DNA of 64,000 nt from Achatina immaculata (taxonomy: Eukaryota > Mollusca > Gastropoda > Stylommatophora > Achatinidae). Every line of letters begins with the position of its first letter. Position 1 is the first letter of the stretch. The notes under the pieces are model-generated. The model was not told the DNA's origin. It saw only the letters and a program-made list of their open reading frames with translations, and searched no databases. The translations under genes were made by a program, and so were the position numbers. The stretch covers positions 38,243,197-38,307,196 of the forward strand of contig CM019701.1 in NCBI GenBank assembly GCA_009760885.1. The letters are read 5' to 3'. Shown here piece after piece: positions 47,701 through 58,922 of the stretch.

Positions 47701-50700
47701 TAACATCCCTTGATGAAGTTGAAAGACTTGCTGAGAACAGGAAAACTTGGCAAACAACTATGCGAACCCTGTGTGATGTTTAACAGCACGGGAAGGATGT
47801 AAGATGTAAAAGTTAACAGATATGACAAGTGCGTGCCAGATCTAATTCTGAAAATTTGTCTGTGCCACAGAATCTAAAAAAAAAAAAAGAATAGGCCAAG
47901 AAAGTAATTCAAATATCAGAATAACTTTGTAAAATGTTAAGACTATTTGAAACAAAATTAGGAACAGCTTTATCACAAGCACATATTTGTAATATACACA
48001 AAGTCACTGCAGTAAAACAGTGATAACAAAATGTTATACTATTTAAAACAAAAGTTTTATGAATGTTTCTGCATGTACTTTCACATGATTTTTCCCTTAG
48101 GAACAACATATTTTTTCATTTTCCATTCATTTTTTTTCGCACATTTTTAACCAGATACGTAAAGGTAATGTTTAGAACCAATAATCATAAAATTTTATCT
48201 GCATGAACTGTGTGAACTAAAACCTTTAAGAAAAATCTAAAGAGATTAATCGTAAAACTCACATAGCATGCTCTAAATTTGCTAGAGGTGAGTTCTGTTC
48301 TGCTAATGCATCAATCTCCCCACCAAGCACCTGAACACACTCTGGGGTGAGGAATATTACTCCTCGTCGACACAGTACTGTTCCACTCACTAGCAGCTTC
48401 ATGAAAGACAACAACAGAAGGAGTGATAAATATGAGAGATAAAAGGGATGGTGACTGCAGTAAAACTGGTTTAAATAAATAAGGTAGACAGAGGTGTATG
48501 GAGCAGTTTTACAAAGTGAGGGAGGGAGTGAGTAAGGTGAGAAATAAATGAATAGAAAGTATGAGAATGTATAAATGAAAAACATACAACATCCGATATT
48601 TCGGCGTGAGCCTTATTCGAGGATACATACACGACAAAACACAAACACAAAGAACTTATCTGAAGTGTCTTGCTCCAAGTGGAGAACAGAAATGTATGTG
48701 GTAGAAGGGAGAAGGAAAAAAAAAAACCACGCTGCCTCCAAACAAAAGATGCCCGATAGAGCCAATCGTAAAGAAGGGGTGGAGAGAGAGGAGGAGACCA
48801 AGTGGGAGAAAGGGGTGGAGGGAAGGCAACAGAAACATGATAGCCGCTAGAGGTGTCCGGGGGGGGGGAGGGAAAAGGAGACACAGAGAGATAATGAATG
48901 AAGAACATGAACACCTGCAGGGAGAAAATGGGAAACTGGTGAATAGGACAAGACCAATATGTTGGCAGAGAAGAAAATAGGGTGGTGGTAGCATAGAGAA
49001 AGAAAGTAGAGTTTGAAAAAGGCCAGTGGAAAAATAAAGAAGTTACAGAAAGCTGAAGACATTGTTAATTCCAACTGGGTGGAGACAACCAGTCTGGAAA
49101 ATAAGGCACTGTTCTAGGACTCTCTGAGATCGTAAATCAGCAGAACAAGAGCGGATCGCACTAACAGATATGTCCTGTTTGCCCCTGTGGTTGCCAAGTC
49201 AAAAATGTTTAGCCACAGGTGTCCAGGCCCTCTTAGAAATATCATTTAGATGCTGGCGAAATCGATCTCCTAACCGTAAGCCAGTTTCCCCTATGTACTT
49301 CAAACCACAATGTTTGCACATGATAACATAAATGACATTTCATGAAGTACAAGTGAAACCCTCCTGAACTGATAACGTGGATTTAGGAAAGGAGATCTGG
49401 CTGGCCTCGACAACAAACGGACAAGTGTTACATCTACGGCGTCCGCAACGTCTGGTACCATAAAAACGTGTCATCTGTCTTAAGATGACTACGAATTAAA
49501 AGGTCCCTGAGGTTCTTGTCCTGTCTGTAGGCCACCAATGGGGGTTCCCCAAAAAGTTCACGTGTCTCAGGCTCGGTCTGGAGGAGATGGAGATGGCGAA
49601 ACAGTATGTTTTTTAACTGCCAAGCTATGAGGGTGGTACGTGAGTACTAGTTTCACTCTGTCTGAGCTACAGTGCGGTTTAGGGGTGAGGGTTTGTTGCC
49701 GCGATATATGGCTAATGCGGTTCCAAGACGACGAGAGAACATGTTCTGGATAGCTGTGCTGACGGAAGAAATCTAGCATTTTGTGGCCTTGATCCTGGAA
49801 ATTCAAATCCTCCTTACACAAACGTCGCAACCTAAGAAGCTGGGAAAAAGGAATAGAGTCCTTACACGATCTGGGATGGGAGGAAGAGTACAGGAGGTAG
49901 CTGTGAGAGTCTGTAGGTTTATAGTGGATAGAAGTAGTACGCCCGGAAGGGCCAATAGTGACGGCAATGTCAAGAAAGTTGGCGGAAGTAGCAGAGATAT
50001 GGGAGGTGAAAGAAATGACAGGATTGTACTCCTTAACAAAACTGATAAAGCTGTCTTCCTCTGGCATTGATGTGATCCCAATGCCGTCATCTATGTAGTG
50101 TCCATAGAAGGCGGGAAAAGGGCCTCTAAAGGCTCTCAGAACCTTGTGTTCGAAGTGGCCCATGAACAGACACGCGTAGCTGGGGTCCATCTTGGTACTC
50201 ATGGTTACACCACTAATCTGGTCAAAGTAAAGGTCACTGAATTCAAAAGAATTGAGTTGGAGGACAAGTTGTGTAAGGCGCAGAATAGTGGACGTAGGAA
50301 TAGAGGGATTGCGTCTTTTGTTCAGAAAGAACTTGACGGCCTGAAGTCCCTGATCATGCGGGATGGATGTGTATAAGGATATTACATCAAGGGTGAAGAT
50401 ACGGTAGGTGAGACCAGGCAGGAGTGTAAGGGTCTCAAAAGTAATGAGAGCATGATTGGTGTCCTTGAGATAAGTGGGCAGCCTAGTGACCAGAGGTTGA
50501 AAGATGCTGTCAAGAAAGTCAGAGATTTGTTCCATAGGGCAGGAACAAGCAGACACTATGGGCCTTCCTGGGTTGCCTGGTTTGTGAATCTTAGGTAGTA
50601 TATAAAAGGATGGTTTCCCTAAGCAGCTGTCGCGGATGTGAAGATGTGTAGCCGAGGGAGAAAGACCAGACTTGGTCTTGTGGATGAGTTCGTTGATCAT

Positions 50701-53700
50701 GTCACGAACACGGTGGTTGTTGGCCAGAGTTGGATCTTGAGGGCGAGAGGCATAAAATTTAGTGTTGCTCAGCTGGCCCATGGCCTCCTGGATGTACAAT
50801 TCTTTCTTCCAACAAACAATGGCCCCGGCCTTATCTGCACTCTTGATCACGATATCATGCCTGCGCTGGAGTTGAGAGAGTGCGCGCTGCTCCCCGGGGG
50901 TCAGGTTCGAGTGTTCTACACGGGGGAGGCGAAGCTTGTGGATTTCATAGAGAGTGTGATCAATGTAGAGGTCTAAGGCACGAGACGCTCCTGCTGAAGG
51001 TGTCCAGGTGGATGGTTGTTTGGAGATGCGAGAGAAAGGGTCATCATCGGAGGTGGATTGGGATGATGAAGGTTGGGACGCGTCTTGGAAATGGAACTTT
51101 AAACGCAGTCTGCGATGGAAATGGTGGACACCTTGAAGGAGTGTGAACTGGTCAGCAGAAGGACGGAGGGGAACAAACTGTAAACCTTTCCCCTGGACAG
51201 ACAATTCATCAGCTGAAAGAGGAATATCCGGAGGGATACAAACCACCTTGGTGGGGGCAGAAGCGGTGGTGGGTCTGGGTGAGGCTGTAGAGGGACGGAT
51301 AGCAGAAAGTTTCTGCTTTTTGAGAGAAGAAAGTTGCAGGTAGAATTGTCTGTTGGTGGAGTGAATAATCTTGCGGATCAGACGATAAATGAGGTAATTA
51401 TCATGTGTAACATGGTGGAGACGGGCAGAGAGTTGAGCGATCTGGCTATCGAGGTCCGAGGAGTTTAATGTGTCCCTCAACGACACAGCGCATGCGTTGA
51501 AAAGCGCAATTGGTTTCGATAGCACAAAGACGCTGACGGATCCTGGGGTGAAGATTGCCCATGGCCGGTGAAAACTTAGTAGTAAAACCTTTGGGAACAA
51601 CCCTCAGGCGAAGACAGTTGTTGAGAAAATTAACGTGAGAAGTGAAGCCTGAGACACGTGAACTTTTTGGGGAACCCCCATTGGTGGCCTACAGACAGGA
51701 CAAGAACCTCAGGGACCTTTTAATTCGTAGTCATCTTAAAACAGATGACACTTTTTATGGTACCAGACGTTGCGGGCGCTGTAGATGTAACACTTGTCCG
51801 TTTGTTGTCGAGGCCAGCCAGATCTCCTTCCCTAAATCCACGTTACCAGTTCAGGAACCCTAACCCGATCTCAGAGAGTCCTAGAACAGTGCCTTATTTT
51901 CCAGACTGGTTGTCTCCACCCAGTTGGAATTAACAATGTCTTCAGCTTTCTGTAACTTCTTTATTTTTCCACTGGCCTTTTTCAAACTCTACTTTCTTTC
52001 TCTATGCTACCACCACCCTATTTTCTTCTCTGCCAACATATTGGTCTTGTCCTATTCACCAGTTTCCCATTTTCTCCCTGCAGGTGTTCATGTTCTTCAT
52101 TCATTATCTCTCCGCGTCCCCTTCCCCCCCCCAACACCTCTAGCGGCTATCATGTTTCTACTGCCTTCCCCCCACCCCTTTCTCCCACTTGGTCTCCTCC
52201 TCTCTCTCCACCCCTTCTTTACAATTGGCTCTATCGGGCATCTTTTGTTTGGAGGCAGCGTGGTTTTTTTTTTCCTTCTCCCTTCTACCATACACATTTC
52301 TGTTCTCCACTTGGAGCAAGACACTTCAGATAAGTTCTTTGTGTTTGTATTTTGTCGTGTATGTATCCTCGGATAAGGCTCACGCCGAAATATCGGATGT
52401 TGTATGTTTTTCATTTATACATTCTCATACTTTCTATTCATTTATTTCTCACCTTACTCACTCCCTCCCTCACTTTGTGAAACTGCACCATACACCTCTG
52501 TCTACCTGATAAATGTGAGCAGAAGTCACTTCAACTGAGTGGTTATGCAGATCTGTTAAAAGATGCTTACCTAGACGTCATAATATCTTCACAACAATTA
52601 TACAATAACTGTAACTAAACAATTACCTATACATCATCACATCTAAACAACAATTATCTACAATCACTGTCTCTAAACACAAGTGGGTTTCATCATCACA
52701 TCTAAACACTTATAACGACAATTATCTATATGTCATCACATTTAAATACCTATAATGACAATTATCCATACATCATCAAATCTATACAACAACACTCATC
52801 TAATGTCATCAGATCTAAGTAATGTTTACCTAAGCAAATATCTAAAAAAAAAAATGTCATTAATTAAAAACAACTTCCTCCTTATATTCATCAAAACATA
52901 TCAGTGTGAAAATTTGGTATCAACAATTGGCACAGTATTTTCTTTACAAGAATTAATAAAATCATTAAAATTAAGTGTTGTCTGACAGCAAACTGAACAG
53001 ACAATGGCTGAGTACGAGACTAGACTATGTATCAATATTAACTTCTTGAACCTTTTTACACATTATTCATTCATTCACTCATTTGCATGTCCCTTGCGGA
53101 ACTTTGTCTCCCAAACAACACTCCTGTAGGCCTCTCGGTTGTGAGCAAGATGGCCTGCCGCTGCTGCATCCATTTGCAGATCGTCAATGATGTCTTGCAG
53201 CCATCTTCGTTTTGGTCTTCCTCTCTTTATTTTTCCCATTATGTATCCTTCCAATATGGTCTTCTCTAAATTATCATGACATTTAATGTGTCCAAAATAT
53301 TTAAGTTTTCTCTCTTTAATCCTCTTTACTAGCCAGCCTTCTTCAATATTAAGCTCTTGTAGTACAGATATATTTGTTCTTTTTTGTGCCCACGATATCT
53401 GGAGAACTCTTCTGTAGCATTTACATTCAAAGGCATTTATGTGTTTCTCAGCTGTTTTGTTAAGTGTCCAGGTCTCACAGGCATATGTTGCGATGGGAAA
53501 GATGCATGCCCTTAAAAACCTTATTTTTGTGGTTCTGTCTGCTCCTCTCCACAGATTCTTTATTTGTTTTAATTTCTGAAGAGCGATAGATGTCCTCCTT
53601 TTAATTTCTCTCATTGTATCTCCATTATTAGTTAGTAGTGATCCAAGATATTCAAAACTCTCCACTTCTTCTAACTCTTCCTCACTGATACATATTTCAG

Positions 53701-56700
53701 CTGCCTTGTTTGTTTTGTCAGTTGTCATCAATTTAATTTTCTTTGCATTAAGATAGAGGTTCTGCTCTTCGCAGGTCTTATGGACTGACATAACAGTAAC
53801 ACTGTGTCGTCAGCATATCTAATTTCTGGTATTTCATAACCTCCAATTGTTATGGCATCGTAATATTCTTTGTCTACATCTTCTCTAACACTCCTCATTA
53901 TATTTTCAGTATACAAATAAGTACGGTGACAGTATGCACCTCTGACATAAGGATGCAGAAAAAAAAGGGGGGGGGGGGAAGAGAAGAAAGATCAGTTTTT
54001 GGCATGAGGAATACAATGAAATGATATTTACAAATATCTAGCTTGAATAATGATAACTCCAGTACCTTCAGTCCACTTGGCAGTGCAGGATGTAGATCTT
54101 TAATCTGTCTATACTCCATCGCCTGTACCTGTGTGTGGCCATCAGTCAGATGAAGAAGGAGCATACGTGATGATTTGGGCTCCCACTGAAATCCATTGCA
54201 GACAGAGAGAGCAAACATTAAATTCTCAGACAAATTTTAAATTAAAAGAAAAATGATTATGCAGTCAATTTGAATCAAATAATACACATGCAAGCCATTA
54301 TAACTAGAAAGACTATATAAGGCAAGTTATAAAGCAAAACAAAATTGTGAAAACAATCTAGGACAGAAAGGTCAAAGGCAAATAAAAAGGAGTGTAACAG
54401 TGATAAGGATGAGCAAATAACAGATGGAGAATGTCAAGAAGCAGTTCAGACATGTGTATCATGAAGTCAAGAGACAGCACTGCCAAAGGATCCAATGCAG
54501 AGTGTAGCAATGGCATAAGACACATTTTTTTTTTTAAATGACCGAGAATAAAATTTAGGAAGAAATATTTTTCAAGTGATACAGAATAAACTGCACACTT
54601 AAAGAAAGCTGGACATCTATAAGTCATATGGTGTACACATATGATGGAAAACATAACATCAATGAATATATGGTCAGGTATTTATTTCTTTCAGTGGTAA
54701 ATTAAAACCAGTTGTGCATACATTAGTCTCTGCCCCCTGTTCTCTACTTTGCCTTATTTTTACCCAATATTGTTGACAGCACTGAAATAAAATAGAAAAC
54801 ATTTCAGATGTTTTAAGACCTTAGTACCATGCACCACAGCAAAATGATTATTATTCTACTTCTTTGCAGAAACTAACAAAAAACTTGGCCACATTGTAAT
54901 TTGTCTTTTTTTTTGTGGTTCATCTTGAAGATAGACTCATCATCATCATGTGCCGTGCCGACTGGCGTTGGCTATTATGCTTCTCCAGAGTACCTGATCC
55001 TTCATGCGGGCCATCAGTTCAGTTGGTGATCTCCTCTCACACCATCCCGTCTGACTGTCCAGTATAATTTCTCTTGGTCTTCCTCTTGATCTTCTTCCTT
55101 CTATTTTTCCTGTTGTTATAATATTTTCAATGCCCCCTCTTCTCATTTCATGTCCTATGAAAGTACATTGTCTCTCTCTTATTTTTTTGACAAGGTTTTT
55201 TGTCTCTCCAGCTCTTCTCATACATTCTTCATTAGTTATTTTTGCTGTCCAGGGGATTCGCAACATTCTTCTAATAAACCACATTTCTGCTGCTTCCAAT
55301 GAAATATAGAAGATAGACTGCAGAGACAAAAATATCATAAGTTATTCACCAACTTTTACCATAATACTGTCGCAGAGAACATTATCAACATGACAAAAGA
55401 GCCAATGGTAATCAAGCCTTTATATTCTGGCTCTCTGTAGTGTATCTGGCAAGAAGCTGTGATACTACATCATGGCAAGGAGCTGTTGAGATACTACATC
55501 CTGGCTAAGAGGCTGTTGCACTACAGCATCCTGGCTAAGAGGCTGTTGCAATACAGCATTCTGGCTAAGAGGCTGTTGCAATACAGTATCCTAGCTAGAA
55601 GGCTGTTGCAATACAACATCCTAGCTAAGAGGCTGTTGCAATACAGCATCCTGGCTGAGAAGCTGTCAACATACTGCATCCTGGCTGAGAGGCTGTTGAC
55701 ATACCGCATCCTGGCTGAGAGGTTGTAGAAATACCGCATCCTGGCTGAGAGGTTGTCGAAATACCGCATCCTAGCTGAGAGGCTGTTGACATACCGCATC
55801 CTGGCTGAGAGGTTATCGAAATACTGCATCCTGGCTGAGAGGTTGTCGAAATACCGCATCCTGGCTGAGAGGCTGTTGACATATTGTATCCTGGCTGAGA
55901 GGCTGTCGAGATACTACATCCTGGCTGAGAGGCTGTGGACATACTGCATCCTGACTGAGAGACTGTGGACATACTGCATCCTGACTGAGAGACTGTGGAC
56001 ATACCGCATCCTGGCTGTGGACATACTGCATCCTGGCTGAGAGGCTGTCGAGATACTACATCCTGGCTGAGAGGCTGTGGACATACTGCATCCTGGCTGA
56101 GAGATTGTGGACATACTGCATCCTGGCTGTGGACATACTGCATCCTGGCTGTGGACATACTGCATCCTGGCTGTGGACATACTACATCCTGGCTGAGAGG
56201 CTGTGGACATACTACATCCTGGCTGAGAGGCTGTGGAGATACCGCATCCTGGCTGAGAGGTTGTCGAAATACCGCATCCTGGCTGAGAGGCTGTCGAGAT
56301 ACTGCATCCTGGCTGAGTGGCTGTGGTCATACTACATCCTGGCTGAGAGGTTGTCGAGATACTACATCCTCGCTAACAGGCTGCTGAGACACTACATCTT
56401 GGCTGAGAGTTTGTTGTAGTACTATACCCTGGCTGGAAGAATGTTGCAGTACTATACCCTGGCTGGGAGAATGTTGCAGTACTTCATTCTGGCTAAGAGA
56501 CTGCTGCAATACTACATCCAGGCTAACAAACTGCTGCAATACTACATCTAGGCTAACAGACTGCTGCAATACTACATTCTGGTTAAGAGGGTAAGGATCA
56601 ACATGTTTTAAGTGTTGGTAGTAGTTTTGAACAAAATCTGCTTCTAAAGTCAGCTCCAGGAGGAAAGAAAAACTTCTGTAATAAACCCCTCAACCTATTC

Positions 56701-58890
56701 TGACCTTTCAAGTTCTTCCCCACTGCACCAGCTGCCAAAAACTTCTATCTCACAATGAGGAGATCCTACAACCAATGCCATGTTTAAAATTTTTCACCTA
56801 AGCAGACAAAATTTTCATGGAGAATTTTACAATGAACAAACATTGTTTGCAATATGTTTTCAAATGAGTTATTTATCACAGGGAAATAAAACAACTCACT
56901 GCTGGTTGGAAAGGCTTGTCTGCAGACACTTCTTCATTTGGATTATTATGTCCTAGAAATTTCTGTTTCTGGCTATAAAGAGGGAAGCCTATATCTGTTA
57001 AAGAAACCAGCTGTAGAGAGAAGATTCATAAATGCATTAAATCTGCTGTTTGCCAACAAGTAAGTTACATAAAAACAACAAAGTGACCAAGAATTATTTG
57101 CTAACTCAGAACACTGCTCTTCCTCTCTTGGGTGTACAAGTATATCTTGGGTGTACAAGTATAGCAGATAGCTTTCCAAGCTACTCTATTTAAAAAATTT
57201 TTTTTCTGATCTCATATCCTTTCTGTCTGTCTCTATTGTATGATGTCTTCCACAAGAATTTATAAGGATATGACCACGGTTCTGGAATTCATGTGGTTCC
57301 AAACTGCAGACATCAAAATCACAACCAGAACTGGTCTATGTATACTATAATGGCTGAGTTTCTAGACCATAGTATATTTATCTAGAAACACAGAACTTTT
57401 TGGAAGGCTCATGACTCAATGAACCAAAGAGGTCACATAGACTTTTCACATATATTTTTTTCCCACTCTAAAACAGCTTTCCTCTAATATTCTAGTTCCA
57501 AGGAGTCCCCTGGAATAATTTTAAGATCTTAGACCCCCCCACCCCCCATAAATAAATTATATCCATAGACCACAGCAGTGACCTGCTAGTGTAGTGGTTA
57601 GAGCACTTGTCTAGCAGGAAAGAAACCGGCCACCCCACCTCGTATGCTGATTGCCTAGCATAATGAGATCTCTAATGCTTCATCTCCTACGGCATTTGTT
57701 ATGGGACTACCTTTTATAGACCACAGTAAAATACAGCGATCAGTAGATACCATTCATTCATTCATTTGCATGTCCCTTGCGGAACTTTGCCTCCCAAACA
57801 GCACTCCTGTAGGCCTCTCGGTTGTGAGCAAGATGGCCTGCTGCTGCTGCATCCATTTCCAGATCGTCAACAATGTCTTGCAGCCATCTTCATTTTGGTC
57901 TTCTTCTTTTTCTTTTTCCCATTATGTATCCTTCCAATACGGTCTTCTCTAAATTGTCATGACGTTTAATGTGTCCAAAATATTTAAGATTTCTCTCTTT
58001 AATCCTCTTTACTAGTCAGCCTTCTTCAATATTAAGCTCTTGTAGTATAGATATATTTGTTCTTTTTTGTGTCCACGATATTTGGAGAACTCTTCTGTAG
58101 CATTTACATTCAAAGGCATTTATGTGTTTCTCAGCTGTTTTGTTAAGTGTCCAGGTCTCACAGGCATATGTTGCAATGGGAAAGATGCATGCCCTTAAAA
58201 ATCTTATTTTTGTAGTTCTGTCTGCTCCTCTCCACAGATTCTTTATTTGTTTTAATTTCTGAAGGGCGATAGATGTCCTCCTTTTAATTTCCCTCATTGT
58301 ATCTCCATTATTAGTTAGTAGTGATCCAAGATATTCAAAACTCTCCACTTCTTCCAGTTTTTCCTCATTGATACATATTTCAGTTGCCTTGTTTGTTTTG
58401 TCAGTTGTCATCACTTTAGTTTTCTTTGCATTAAGATAGAGGTTCTGCTCTTCGCTGTTCTTGCGGACTGACATAATTAGTTTTTCCATTCCTTTTTGTG
58501 TTGTGGACAGCAATACTGTGTCATCAGCATATCTAATCTCTGGTATTTCATAACCTCCAATTGTTATGGCATCGTAATATTCTTTGTCCACATCTTCTCT
58601 AACATTCCTCATTATATTTTCAGTATACAAGTTAAATAAGTAGGGTGACAATATGCACCCCTGACAGACCCCTTGTTTTATGTCAGACCAAGTTGTTTCA
58701 CCATTTATTCTTACTGCTGCTTGTTGGTCTAGATACAGCAGTGATCAGTAGATACCACCACTCAATAATAACTGTCAAAATTATTGTAATAAATACTTCT
58801 ATGCAGATCTGTTTAAAACCTTTTTTTTCTTTTTGTTACAACTTCTCATAGAATACTGGGACTGCATGGAACTCAGGTTGAGAACCCAGA

Positions 58891-58922
<32 letters not shown>

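Larger units (their letters stand above)
43825..47820 (+). mobile_element. LINE family B, nearly full-length copy split by an insert
   Basis: From a 5' leader (43840-44030) through FWNVRTMAATTKTAQVLKEM (APE start, 44036), IIQCYALTNDTDDKIK, VMRDFNAKVGKENTDVEK, TIFPHKEIHKTTLISPDDRT and RNQIDHFCIRKK, and the RT start (VLLSVVSKLFCKVILNRIK-like at 45605-45700), to the C-terminal RGRPRETLKRTLLREASSVG (47640-47695) and the tail gggaaggatgtaagatgtaa. An 886-bp foreign element sits at 46007-46892 inside the RT domain. Frames are broken at about 44275, 45110, 45480 and 45760, so it is dead. The total without the insert is about 3.1 kb. Confidence 0.92.
48483..49571. repeat. Inverted repeat arm, left, of the Penelope-like element
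   Basis: 1089 bp; pairs with 51648-52508. Outer tips are ggtagacagaggtgtatgg (48483) and its complement at 52490-52508; inner tips are cacgtgtctcagg (near 49571) and cctgagacacgtg (51648). It includes the intact-length GIY-YIG coding stretch. Confidence 0.93.
48483..52508 (-). mobile_element. Penelope-like element flanked by long inverted repeats
   Basis: A - strand Penelope-like retroelement: RT region 49567-51600, then a GIY-YIG endonuclease region (49060-49560), then an untranslated tail to 48483. The tail plus part of the endonuclease region (48483-49571) is repeated in inverted orientation at the other end (51648-52508). Inverted or partial pseudo-LTRs are known for Penelope-like elements. 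The right arm lacks about 228 bp that code for the GIY-YIG core. Both arms carry a hammerhead-like ggctcacgccgaaa motif. It lies in the RMI1 intron between 48396 and 54066. Confidence 0.93.

Noticed and set aside
48471..49074. Hydrophobic 'membrane protein' frames in the Penelope arms
   Set aside because: They are untranslated-tail sequence of the retroelement, appear identically inverted at 51924-52376, and lie downstream of its stop.
54358..54654. 98-codon - strand gene in an RMI1 intron
   Set aside because: No recognised motif or splice evidence; AT-rich chance frame.
55521..56569. Many overlapping frames of 70-177 codons on both strands
   Set aside because: All are readings of the 30-bp minisatellite.
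57583..57660. Functional tRNA gene
   Set aside because: Box A is present but no proper box B or cloverleaf could be formed by eye; called SINE-like instead.
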